From contig CANHGW010000001.1 of the NCBI GenBank assembly GCA_947460175.1, forward strand, positions 62,001 through 126,000: a stretch of 64,000 nucleotides of DNA. The letters are read 5' to 3'. The notes beneath the pieces are model-generated. The model was given only the letters and a program-made list of their open reading frames with translations, was not told where the DNA came from and searched no databases. The stretch is from Bacteroidota bacterium. GTDB lineage: Bacteria; Bacteroidota; Bacteroidia; Chitinophagales; Chitinophagaceae. The translations under genes and the position numbers were made by a program. This document shows positions 1-7,789 of this stretch, piece after piece (within the stretch, counting starts at the first letter, position 1; each line of letters begins with the position of its first letter).

Positions 1-747
1 AATTGTATGTAAGTTTTTATTACCATCATTCATCAACAAAATATAATTACCCGAAGACAATGTTTGAGTATTAATTCTATATTGATTATTAGCATCTTGA
101 ATTGAATTCAGATTAATAATAGAACCTGTCATAGATACTGCTTTAAAGGAATGAACGGTTGCTTCAGTTTTAACAGTTACAAATTCATTAACCGGATTTG
201 GATAAACAGAAACCTCAGCTTGATTTAAATCTTTTACAGCTGTAGGTGTTGCTTGCATAAATGTTAAGTTAACTTTATTCCATTGATCACCACTAGTAGC
301 ATTGTTGTTATTTACAGCATTAGCAGACACATTCAATGTAACTACACCTCCTGCAGCAGGTGCAGTCCAGTTGAAATTAATATTGACTGTACCGCCTGTA
401 AGATTGAAAGGGCTTGTGTGATGTAGTTCAGTTCCCATAATCATTGTATTAGCTGGAGCTCCACTGATAGAACCTCCACTAAAGTTCAAATCAAAGCCTG
501 CTTTTGTTAAAGATGCTGTTGCGTTTGAAATAGTTAATGTAATAGGATAAGTTGTACCTGCTACATAGCCACCCGCAGGGATACCAGTAACAGCAATTGT
601 AGTTGCAGGATTTTGATTATTACCATGACAACTACAACCAGTAGAAGCAACACCCATTGCCCCACCAGAATTTGAAGACATTGTAATATAGGCTGTGATA
701 CAACCAAAGGCCAATAATGTTGAAAAAAGTAATTTTTTAGATTTCAT
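1..747 (-). CDS. Choice-of-anchor V domain protein with T9SS tail (3' end cut by window)
   Basis: The frame is open from an ATG at 747 to the window edge (249 codons). The N-terminus (MKSKKLLFSTLLAFGCITAY) is a signal peptide. It is followed by a Ser/Gly-rich stretch and the motif STGCSCHGNN, which marks the choice-of-anchor V (Reeler-like) family of Bacteroidota. A beta-sandwich region follows (about residues 45-165), then a Por-type sorting domain starting around VSVYPNPVNEF. The product should therefore be exported through the outer membrane by type IX secretion. Only a few C-terminal residues are missing. A plausible -7 box (TATGTTTA) lies upstream on the same strand. The molecular function of the family is not known to me. 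Confidence 0.82.
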   Translation of the reverse strand, partial: MKSKKLLFSTLLAFGCITAYITMSSNSGGAMGVASTGCSCHGNNQNPATTIAVTGIPAGGYVAGTTYPITLTISNATASLTKAGFDLNFSGGSISGAPANTMIMGTELHHTSPFNLTGGTVNINFNWTAPAAGGVVTLNVSANAVNNNNATSGDQWNKVNLTFMQATPTAVKDLNQAEVSVYPNPVNEFVTVKTEATVHSFKAVSMTGSIINLNSIQDANNQYRINTQTLSSGNYILLMNDGNKNLHTI

Positions 748-850
748 ATAAATAAGTTTTAATAAATAATGTTTAAACATACGATATTTAAGCCAAATAT
801 CAAACAAAAAGGAGATAGGATTTAAAAATTATTCCAATTTTTAACAATCT

Positions 851-1993
851 TTATGACTGCAGTATATCTCGAGCAATTACAAGTTTTTGTATTTCAGACG
901 TACCTTCTCCAATCGTACATAGTTTGCTATCACGATAGTATTTCTCTACAGGGAAATCTTTCGTATAGCCATATCCTCCAAATATCTGCACAGCTTCAGT
1001 TGCTACACGCACTGATACTTCTGATGCGTAATACTTCGCAAATGCACTTTCTTTCGTCATTTTTTCTCCGCGAATCAATTTGTCTGCTGCGTTGTATATC
1101 AACAATTCTGCTGCTTCGATTTGTGTTGCCATATCAGCCAATTTCCATTGGATAGCTTGAAAATTAGAAATAGGCTGATCAAATTGTTGACGCTCTTTTG
1201 AATATTTAATAGAAGCTTCATAAGCCCCTTTTGCAATACCAAGTGCTAAGGCGGCTATTGAAATACGACCTCCATCTAGTATAATCATTGACTGCTTAAA
1301 ACCTTCGCCAATCTCACCCAATCGTTGTGCATCTGATATTCGACAATTATCAAAAACTAATTCACATGTTTCTGAAGCGCGCATACCTAATTTATTTTCT
1401 TTCTTACCTGCTGTAAAGCCAGGCGTACCCATTTCAATTGCAAAGGCTGTTACATTATTTTTAGTTCGTGGTTCACCTGTACGACAAAGTACAACAGCTA
1501 CATTTCCCGATTTACCATGGGTAATCCAGTTTTTAGTTCCGTTGATAACCCATCCATCTCCATCTTTGGTTGCCACACACTTCATATTACTTGCGTCAGA
1601 TCCCGTATTAGCTTCTGTCAATCCCCATGCACCAATCCACTCACCACTAGCTAGTTTTGGTAAATATTTTTTCTTTAATTCAGGGCTTGCAAATTTATAA
1701 ATATGATTTGTACACAATGAATTGTGAGCAGCTACTGACAATCCTATAGAACCGCATACTTTTGCTATTTCACTTACCACAGTGATGTATTCAAAATAAC
1801 TCAATCCTGACCCTCCATATTCGGCAGGAATCAAAACACCCATCAACCCCAACTCTCCTAATTTTCGAAATACCTCAATTGGAAATTCTTGTGATTCATC
1901 CCATTCCATCATCTTAGGGCGTATGTTTTTTTCAGCAAAATCACGAATCATATCAGTTATCTGTGATTGCATTTCAGTTGGAGCAAAATTCAT
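851..1993 (-). CDS. Acyl-CoA dehydrogenase (short-chain/butyryl-CoA type)
   Basis: FAD-dependent acyl-CoA dehydrogenase that introduces the alpha-beta double bond in short-chain acyl-CoAs during fatty-acid or branched-chain amino-acid oxidation and passes electrons to ETF. The 380 residues match the family length. The N-terminal helical domain, the middle domain (GLTEANTGSDA, WITHG) and the C-terminal domain (FGGYGYTKDFPVEKYYRD) are all present. The catalytic base is predicted to be Glu363 in GEGTSEIQ, the position used by short- and medium-chain enzymes. It lies 16 bp downstream of the helix-hairpin-helix gene on the same strand. The exact substrate chain length cannot be read from sequence. 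Confidence 0.93.
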   Translation of the reverse strand: MNFAPTEMQSQITDMIRDFAEKNIRPKMMEWDESQEFPIEVFRKLGELGLMGVLIPAEYGGSGLSYFEYITVVSEIAKVCGSIGLSVAAHNSLCTNHIYKFASPELKKKYLPKLASGEWIGAWGLTEANTGSDASNMKCVATKDGDGWVINGTKNWITHGKSGNVAVVLCRTGEPRTKNNVTAFAIEMGTPGFTAGKKENKLGMRASETCELVFDNCRISDAQRLGEIGEGFKQSMIILDGGRISIAALALGIAKGAYEASIKYSKERQQFDQPISNFQAIQWKLADMATQIEAAELLIYNAADKLIRGEKMTKESAFAKYYASEVSVRVATEAVQIFGGYGYTKDFPVEKYYRDSKLCTIGEGTSEIQKLVIARDILQS

Positions 1994-2009
1994 AAAATTG
2001 TTTTTTTAA

Positions 2010-2888
2010 TTATTGAATACTTAAGTACGGTGCAATTTTACGAAATATTTCTTCATTTATCAATTGAATTTCTTTAAGTTGCTGTAGATTGTCAATATGA
2101 TAATTCTTAGCCTTTCGGTAATCAGCAATTGCGTTTGCTATATCTCCTTTCAAATATGGATGTACATTGAGCTCGTTATAGGTAGCTTCGTTTAAATTCA
2201 ATTTGCGAATTAAACCTTTATTGACTGTACAATTTCCTTTAATATTCTCATAGGTTTCGGGCGATATACCAAATACCTCTTTCAATTGTTCTACACCTGC
2301 AAATCCACCAAGTTGGCTCCTATACTTTACAATATTCATTGATAACTTGCTCCCTATACCTCGCAACTTTACTAGTTTTGCAGTATCTGCTGAGTTTAAT
2401 TCAACTTGGATATATTCTTTCGGCTTTTGTTCAAATCTAGACTGATTACTTCCAGGGATTGATATATAGGGCTCTAATTGTGCATACTCATCTTCGTGCA
2501 ATCCATAGATTCGTTTAAGGCTCTCCTTATTGTAAAACTTTCCACCTTTGTTTCTAAAATTTAAAATGGTCGCTACAAGTTTATCTCTCAATCCAAGACG
2601 TTTGAAGCCTGCTTCATCCAATGTATTTGGGTCAAAATTAAATGGCGTCAATTTGCTCGGAGTGCCATTCCTATCATTTGTTGAACCATAACTATTTTGA
2701 GTAGCACTTGAGTCTTCTTGTATTTGAGACATCAATGTTTTCAACTCATCCGATGGAAGTTCTGTATTGGGAGTAATCCATTGTGGCAATAAAAAATAGA
2801 TGACTGTCGAAATTAAAATCAATGTAACCAACAGAATGACAGCTTTAGCTTGGCCCTTTGAAAAATTAAAATAATCGTTGAAAGACAT
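2010..2888 (-). CDS. Membrane-anchored helix-hairpin-helix (ComEA-like) protein
   Basis: A single N-terminal transmembrane segment (about residues 14-36) is followed by a low-complexity linker and three copies of the ComEA-type helix-hairpin-helix fold. The clearest copies are LNSADTAKLVKLRGIGSKLS (about 165-184) and LNLNEATYNELNVHPYLKGD (about 231-250). Such domains bind DNA non-specifically; in ComEA they receive incoming DNA in the periplasm. In Bacteroidota similar 250-300-residue proteins are common outside any competence operon, so a role in DNA uptake is inference. It is followed closely by acyl-CoA dehydrogenase and preceded 14 bp away by a small membrane protein. Confidence 0.8.
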   Translation of the reverse strand: MSFNDYFNFSKGQAKAVILLVTLILISTVIYFLLPQWITPNTELPSDELKTLMSQIQEDSSATQNSYGSTNDRNGTPSKLTPFNFDPNTLDEAGFKRLGLRDKLVATILNFRNKGGKFYNKESLKRIYGLHEDEYAQLEPYISIPGSNQSRFEQKPKEYIQVELNSADTAKLVKLRGIGSKLSMNIVKYRSQLGGFAGVEQLKEVFGISPETYENIKGNCTVNKGLIRKLNLNEATYNELNVHPYLKGDIANAIADYRKAKNYHIDNLQQLKEIQLINEEIFRKIAPYLSIQ

Positions 2889-2902
2889 AACAATAATCCT
2901 TA

Positions 2903-3103
2903 TTATTTTGATCGTATATATTGAATTAAAGCAACACCTCCTACAAGATAACTACTTGCATTCAAAAGCATCCCTACAATTAACCATGGTCCAGCCCACG
3001 GCCAATGTTGCAATTTAGCAAGTGCGCCAAGCATTGTGATTGCACCTGATGACATAAACAATACGATCGAAAAAATAAGTAGGTTTTTGATGGATTTATT
3101 CAT
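2903..3103 (-). CDS. Small two-helix membrane protein, GldL-like hairpin
   Basis: The 66-residue product has two hydrophobic segments (about 7-28 and 38-60) joined by a short loop reading GALAKLQHWPWAGPWLIVGM. That loop resembles the membrane hairpin of the gliding-motor protein GldL (typical pattern GA.FKI.H.PGA...L.IG), but the cytoplasmic part of GldL is absent. It sits between fabD and the ComEA-like gene with spacings of 11 and 14 bp, so it is probably co-transcribed with them. The GldL resemblance is my reading of the motif and does not establish function. Confidence 0.65.
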   Translation of the reverse strand: MNKSIKNLLIFSIVLFMSSGAITMLGALAKLQHWPWAGPWLIVGMLLNASSYLVGGVALIQYIRSK

Positions 3104-3114
3104 GATAATGATGA

Positions 3115-4002
3115 TTAATTAATGCCATCTGTGATGGCTTCTTTGTAGATTTTTTTTACAAGCCCTTGCAATACACTTCCAGGTCCAACCTCAGTAAAGT
3201 GAGTGGCACCATCTGCTTGCATTTGCAATACACTTTGTGTCCAACGTACTGGAGCCGTTAATTGTGCTATCAAATTTTGTTTGATTTCATCGGGGTTAGA
3301 AACCGCACTTGCTGTTACATTTTGATAAACTGGGCAAATAGGTGTTGAAAATAATGTTTGTTCAATAGCTTCTTTTAATTCCATACGTGCCGGCTCCATC
3401 AAAGGCGAATGAAATGCACCACCAACTGGCAATACCAATGCTCGTTTTGCACCTGCTTCTTTCATTTTTTCGCAAGCGATTTCAATTCCTTTCAAACTAC
3501 CAGATATGACAAGCTGACCTGGACAATTATAATTAGCAGCTACAACTACTTCATCAGTAATTGAAGCACATATTTCTTCCACTTTTGCATCATCTAAATT
3601 CAACACAGCTGCCATAGTAGATGGATTAATTTCACAGGCCTTCTGCATGGCATTGGCTCGCATCGAAACTAACTTCAACGCATCTTCAAAGGCCATGGCT
3701 TTGTTTGCAACCAACGCCGTAAACTCACCCAACGAATGACCTGCTACCATATCAGGCTTCAAACCTTCTGTGGTTAAAAATAAAATCACTGAATGTAAAA
3801 AAATAGCGGGCTGAGTAACATTGGTCTGTTTCAATTCTTCGGCAGTACCATTGAACATAATATCTGAAATGCGAAAGCCTAGTATTTCGTTTGCTTTTTC
3901 AAACAATTCTTTAGCCATAGGATTTATTTCATACAACTCTTTTCCCATACCTGGAAATTGCGATCCTTGTCCAGGGAATACATATGCGTGTTTCATACTC
4001 AT
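3115..4002 (-). CDS. fabD: Malonyl-CoA:ACP transacylase FabD
   Basis: FabD moves the malonyl group from CoA to acyl carrier protein, giving the extender unit for type II fatty-acid synthesis in the cytosol. The signature GQGSQ lies at residues 11-15. The nucleophile is Ser90 in GHSLGEF and the catalytic His is His198 in AFHSPLM. The length of 295 residues is normal. Two start codons are possible (residues 1 and 3); the homologue pattern M(K)..YVFPGQG favours the ATG at 3996, two codons in. The gene heads a tight leftward group with the small membrane protein and ComEA-like genes. Confidence 0.97.
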   Translation of the reverse strand: MSMKHAYVFPGQGSQFPGMGKELYEINPMAKELFEKANEILGFRISDIMFNGTAEELKQTNVTQPAIFLHSVILFLTTEGLKPDMVAGHSLGEFTALVANKAMAFEDALKLVSMRANAMQKACEINPSTMAAVLNLDDAKVEEICASITDEVVVAANYNCPGQLVISGSLKGIEIACEKMKEAGAKRALVLPVGGAFHSPLMEPARMELKEAIEQTLFSTPICPVYQNVTASAVSNPDEIKQNLIAQLTAPVRWTQSVLQMQADGATHFTEVGPGSVLQGLVKKIYKEAITDGIN

Positions 4003-4039
4003 TATTTAGGCTGTGAATATACAAACAACTCGAATAATA

Positions 4040-4738
4040 TCACTTTTTCGAATTTGGTATTTTATGATTCTCAAACTTATCGAGTAATTCTCGTTTTGCA
4101 TCATTGGCAATCCAGCGCGACGACTTTGTATCTTGAAGAAGCAATACCTCACAGGTGCGCATGGCATGGGGATATAAATATAAATTTCGCTTACCGATTT
4201 GTCTAAGACACCAATTCAATGCTTTACGAACAAAGTTTCTATCATCCCACGCTTCCTCTTCAATCCGTTCTAAAAATTTCAGACACATATCGTCATCAGC
4301 TTTTTTATGATGCACCGCATACATGGTCATTAATACAAATCCAGTTCGCTTTACAAACTCTTCGTTGGCATGAGAATATTCAAAGGCTTTATCAAGAAAG
4401 TAACTTGTTTTTTGAAATAAATTGCCACATGTCTGATCGCATAAATCCCAGCTGTAAAAATCGTGCGTCCAAGCATCCATTTCTTTTTTGGTTAATAATT
4501 TGGGGTCGGCCAACATCGAAGCTAAAATCATCGCTTCATGAATATTACTTTGCCAAAGCTCTTTTGCTATGGCATGTCTATCTATCAATTTTTTATACTC
4601 TTTGGCTATATCTCTAAGTATTGGCATGCTAATCCCCAATGTATTATCATTGCCAATTGCAAATCGTTTCATGCCTTCTTGATTGGCTTTGTTTTCAAGT
4701 GTCTTAAGATGGACTAATATTTTATGGGCCGAACTCAT
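4040..4738 (-). CDS. AlkD-like DNA alkylation repair protein
   Basis: Member of the HEAT-repeat DNA alkylation repair family (AlkC/AlkD), monofunctional glycosylases that release N3- and N7-alkylated purines without flipping the base. Its 232 residues are predicted to be all helical. The conserved SWDLCDQ (96-102) carries the aromatic and acidic residues used in catalysis, and FVRKALNWCLRQIGKR carries the conserved Arg region facing the lesion. It is transcribed in the same direction as fabD, 37 bp upstream of it. Whether it cleaves alkylated bases or acts on another lesion is not decided by sequence. Confidence 0.85.
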   Translation of the reverse strand: MSSAHKILVHLKTLENKANQEGMKRFAIGNDNTLGISMPILRDIAKEYKKLIDRHAIAKELWQSNIHEAMILASMLADPKLLTKKEMDAWTHDFYSWDLCDQTCGNLFQKTSYFLDKAFEYSHANEEFVKRTGFVLMTMYAVHHKKADDDMCLKFLERIEEEAWDDRNFVRKALNWCLRQIGKRNLYLYPHAMRTCEVLLLQDTKSSRWIANDAKRELLDKFENHKIPNSKK

Positions 4739-4840
4739 ACAATGTAATTATTTTAGGAATTCATAAAGTTAAAAAAAACAATGATTTTGAAATAATATAT
4801 TTCAGATTATCAATTTCAAAGACTTATTGATAAAGATATA

Positions 4841-4848
4841 TACCTTTA
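4841..4848 (+). promoter_or_regulatory. Putative -7 element TACCTTTA
   Basis: Fits the Bacteroidota -7 consensus TAnnTTTG with one change. It ends 12 bp before the ATG of the WG-repeat gene. No convincing TTTG -33 box is visible. Confidence 0.45.
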
Positions 4849-4860
4849 TAAAAAAAAACT

Positions 4861-5847
4861 ATGACCCGATTTATTGTTTTCATGTTAGTTTATTCTTTAT
4901 TTGCCTTTCATGTTTCGGCTCAAAAAAAAGCATCCTATTCCGACGGCTTAACAATTTTCAAGAAGTACAACAAATTTGGATTCAAATCTAAAAGTGGACA
5001 ATTAATCATTCCTGCTATTTATGATTCAGCTTTTGCTTTCAGCGAAGGTGTTACACCTGTGAAGAAAAATGGAAAGTGGTTTTATATTGACAAAAAAGGT
5101 AAAGTTGCACATAAAGACCCTATGGATAATCGTCCTGTCTATTTTAATATGGCTCGCCCTTACTATCATGGCATAGCAGTTGTAAAATACATTGATGATG
5201 AACAAGAAAATCACATGACTGTCATTGACAAAAGTGGGTATGCCGCTTGGGTGGATTTCGGCGCTGACTCCATTGGTGATTTTGACAAAGGATATGCTAT
5301 TTTAAAAAGAGATGGAAAATATACTTTTCTTGATGCTTGTCAAGATTTTTTATTGTCTGATTATTATGATCGAGTGGATAGCTTTAGCAACGGCTATGCA
5401 AAAGTATTGTACGAAAATCAATGGCGAGTGCTGAATCCATTTGGTATTTGCATTCAAAACTGCAATGGGTTTCCTACCAAGGAGTTCAACAATGAAAGCG
5501 ATTATGCCACTATATATTTTCCATGCAATAGCAATGAATTAGATGAACTTTCGAAAAAGAAATTAATTAAATTAGCGACAGATATATCCCAAAACTCTTC
5601 AAGATATGTGATTTCGGGAAATGGATTTAGCACCTATATTGGTCAACAAAAAAGTTGGGAATACACCAATACTGTTATCAGTTATTTAGTTTCTATACAA
5701 AAAATAAATCCTGAACGATTTATATTCAATTATGGTGGTATAGAACGACCACGAACTGTTTCAATCCGCATAGCGACTGAAGGTGAGGATGGTCCAACTC
5801 TTACACCTCCTCCATTTCCAAATTGGAAAGATTGTTTAGGAAAATAA
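4861..5847 (+). CDS. Secreted WG-repeat protein with OmpA-like C-terminal region
   Basis: A signal peptide (about 1-20, ending VSAQ) is followed by WG-type beta repeats across roughly residues 30-200, for example KYNKFGFKSKSGQLIIPAIY and KKNGKWFYIDKKGKV. Residues about 218-318 look like a diverged OmpA peptidoglycan-binding domain: IYFPCNSNELDELSKKKL at its start, a helix containing INPERFIF, and RPRTVSIRI at its end. The classic Asp/Arg ligands of OmpA for diaminopimelate are not obvious. The combination suggests an envelope protein facing the periplasm. It is monocistronic and converges on pyrF. The OmpA assignment is tentative. Confidence 0.7.
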   Translation: MTRFIVFMLVYSLFAFHVSAQKKASYSDGLTIFKKYNKFGFKSKSGQLIIPAIYDSAFAFSEGVTPVKKNGKWFYIDKKGKVAHKDPMDNRPVYFNMARPYYHGIAVVKYIDDEQENHMTVIDKSGYAAWVDFGADSIGDFDKGYAILKRDGKYTFLDACQDFLLSDYYDRVDSFSNGYAKVLYENQWRVLNPFGICIQNCNGFPTKEFNNESDYATIYFPCNSNELDELSKKKLIKLATDISQNSSRYVISGNGFSTYIGQQKSWEYTNTVISYLVSIQKINPERFIFNYGGIERPRTVSIRIATEGEDGPTLTPPPFPNWKDCLGK

Positions 5848-5858
5848 CCAATTTATAC

Positions 5859-6659
5859 TTACAAATAACTAGCCATTTCTTGTTGCAATTTCATCGCTTC
5901 CTCTCTAGCTCTTTCTGCAAAATCTTCACCATTACTTGCAAAAATAATTTGACGTGATGCATTCACTAAAAGACCAACATCGGCATTCATCCCTATTTTG
6001 GATACCTCTTCTAAACTACCTCCTTGAGCACCTACTCCTGGAACAAGCAAAAAATGATTTGGAATAATTTCTCTCACTTCTTTTAACTGTGCTGTTTTAG
6101 TAGCTCCGATTACAAACATCAAATTTTCGTCGGTACCCCAAGTTGAAACTTTTTGTATCACATGTTTGAAAAGTTCCTTCTCGTCGCTTCTCAAGTATTG
6201 AAAATCAAAGGCTCCTTCGTTGGAGGTAAGTCCAAGTACTATTGTCCATTTGCCCACAAAATCCAGAAAAGGCTTCACGCTATCTTTTCCCATATAGGGT
6301 GCCACAGTAATGCTGTCAAAATGCATTGCTTCAAAAAACGCCTTAGCATATTGTGTGGATGTATTGCCAATATCACCACGCTTTGCATCAGCTATGGTAA
6401 ATATATCTTTTGGAATATAATTCAATGTTTTCTCCATGCTTTGCCAACCTTTCAGGCCATTGCTTTCATAAAACGCCGTATTGATTTTATAGCACACACA
6501 CAAATCCTTGGTAGCATCTATGATGGCTTTATTAAATTCAAATACAGGATCTTCAAGTTGTAAAAGATGCTGCGGAATTTTTGTACTATCCGAATCTAAC
6601 CCTACACAGAGGTAAGATTTTTTCGTTTTAATTTGCTGAATGAGTGCTTGCCTGTTCAT
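5859..6659 (-). CDS. pyrF: Orotidine-5'-phosphate decarboxylase (type 2)
   Basis: PyrF catalyses the last step of UMP synthesis, decarboxylating OMP. The catalytic charged array is [11 protein letters not shown] with Asp91, Lys93 and Asp96. The substrate-binding N-terminus [12 protein letters not shown] and the C-terminal phosphate-binding LLVNASRQI are also visible. The length of 266 residues matches the long (type 2) branch typical of Bacteroidota. Its ATG lies only 4 bp after the stop codon of an upstream toxin gene on the same strand, and no separate promoter is visible in the toxin's last 50 bases. It may therefore be co-transcribed with the toxin-antitoxin module. Confidence 0.95.
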   Translation of the reverse strand: MNRQALIQQIKTKKSYLCVGLDSDSTKIPQHLLQLEDPVFEFNKAIIDATKDLCVCYKINTAFYESNGLKGWQSMEKTLNYIPKDIFTIADAKRGDIGNTSTQYAKAFFEAMHFDSITVAPYMGKDSVKPFLDFVGKWTIVLGLTSNEGAFDFQYLRSDEKELFKHVIQKVSTWGTDENLMFVIGATKTAQLKEVREIIPNHFLLVPGVGAQGGSLEEVSKIGMNADVGLLVNASRQIIFASNGEDFAERAREEAMKLQQEMASYL

Positions 6660-6663
6660 GAAA

Positions 6664-6942
6664 TTAATAATTATGTGCAGATTTATTGTGTAGAAATGTT
6701 ATTAATATGATTTGATGATTATTGATTAAATAGATTAATGATGTATGTGGATTTAATACACATTTTCTATAGGGGGTCAGTTTCGAAACAGGACAAAACG
6801 TTTGAAATTGAATTAAATTTTTTAGTAAAGTCTCAACTTGTATTTCTAATTCAATAATTTCTTTTGCACTCCAACGTTCAAAAAGATAATCTATAATTTT
6901 TAAATATGAATTTAGAGATTCTTCTGTCCAAATTATTTCCAA
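6664..6942 (-). CDS. RelE/ParE-family toxin
   Basis: A 92-residue protein with the layout of type II RelE/ParE toxins: an N-terminal strand ([20 protein letters not shown]), two helices, then a four-stranded sheet ending [18 protein letters not shown]. The basic region [19 protein letters not shown] matches the catalytic sheet of the family. The target (ribosome-bound mRNA or gyrase) cannot be told. It lies 4 bp after its antitoxin and 4 bp before pyrF, so the order is antitoxin-toxin-pyrF on one strand. The frame is intact. Confidence 0.8.
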   Translation of the reverse strand: MEIIWTEESLNSYLKIIDYLFERWSAKEIIELEIQVETLLKNLIQFQTFCPVSKLTPYRKCVLNPHTSLIYLINNHQIILITFLHNKSAHNY

Positions 6943-6946
6943 AACA

Positions 6947-7180
6947 CTAGATTAATTTTTGTTTGATATGATTTTGAATAATTTCTCTTGCTTGGTCATG
7001 TGTATAAATGTTTCCCTTTTCAAAATCTAATTCCCCATTACGAATGGCGGTCAATTCATGTTGACTAAATTCATTTATACTTTTATTCAATGAATCTAAG
7101 TAAGAAATAATTTCATTTGCAAAATCATCTGAAAGATTTTTCAATTTATTGTTAATTGTATTTATTGAAATGGGATTCAT
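6947..7180 (-). CDS. Antitoxin of RelE/ParE module
   Basis: A small (77-residue) acidic-to-neutral helical protein directly before the toxin. The N-terminal half (INTINNKLKNLSDDFANEII) is the usual helix pair of addiction-module antitoxins. The C-terminal tail (GNIYTHDQAREIIQNHIK) would be the toxin-wrapping segment. Identification rests on size, position and the presence of a recognisable toxin. The specific antitoxin family is uncertain. Confidence 0.7.
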   Translation of the reverse strand: MNPISINTINNKLKNLSDDFANEIISYLDSLNKSINEFSQHELTAIRNGELDFEKGNIYTHDQAREIIQNHIKQKLI

Positions 7181-7218
7181 AATTCAAAGTTAATAAAAGA
7201 TTTATGTAAATTTTTAAA

Positions 7219-7506
7219 TTAATATTTCTTTGCAGGTTTTCTTTTATGATGAAAAATAGAGGTAATTAAAATTAAAAAAAAATCTTCAACAACGTATATA
7301 ATACTAAAGGGAATTGTTTTCAGTATAATTTCTCTATGCTGCTTATGTTTTTTAGGAAATTGTAATGGATTTAATTTAATAACATCTAACTTCTTCGTAA
7401 ATTCTTTTACAAAATCATTTGCAGCTTTTACACTTCTACTTATTTAACAAAATACAATTTCTTCAAGTTCTTGAAGTGCTCTCTCAGCGTATTCTACAGA
7501 AAACAT
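7219..7506 (-). pseudogene. RelE/ParE toxin remnant with in-frame stop
   Basis: Reading leftwards from an ATG at 7506 gives MFSVEYAERALQELEEIVFC, then a TAA at 7444-7446, then 74 further codons in the same frame to a TAA at 7219. The second part contains KAANDFVKEFTKKLDVIKLN and ends in a strand-rich basic tail (HHKRKPAKKY), matching a plasmid-stabilisation RelE/ParE toxin of 95 residues. One substitution therefore truncates an otherwise normal toxin. It follows the damaged antitoxin by one base. Recoding of the stop is possible but less likely, since the antitoxin is also broken. Confidence 0.82.
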
Positions 7507-7507
7507 T

Positions 7508-7751
7508 TTAAGCAATTTTTCCTTTTTTCAGAATATGATTAATTCGTTTATTGGCATCTTTTTCTGATACACTTATTCCAGTTTTTTTTGTAATCGTAGT
7601 AACGCGAATCTAATTCATTCTTAAATGATTTGTTCCATTGAACATCTTCTGTAATTGAATCTTCCAACATAGTATAAATAGCCTTTACCTTTTTCAAATC
7701 AGCTGTATCAATATATGAATGAAGTTTTTCTCTTATCGCAGATACTGTCAT
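7508..7751 (-). pseudogene. Antitoxin remnant with homopolymer frameshift
   Basis: The frame from the ATG at 7751 starts well (MTVSAIREKLHSYIDTADLK) and contains VQWNKSFKNELDSRYYDYK, a usual antitoxin pattern. It then runs into a run of eight T (plus strand 7582-7589) and yields a nonsense tail ending at 7548. Removing one base from this run restores KTGISVSEKDANKRINHILK and a stop at 7508, exactly one base before the toxin ATG. Intact length would be 80 residues. This is either a real frameshift or a sequencing or phase-variation length change in the T run. Confidence 0.82.
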
Positions 7752-7789
7752 ATAGAATTTATTTTATTATTCAAAGTGACAAATTTTAA

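Noticed and set aside
2903-3103. Calling this small membrane gene gldL
   Set aside because: Only the membrane hairpin resembles GldL. The cytoplasmic domain and the gldKLMN neighbours are absent.
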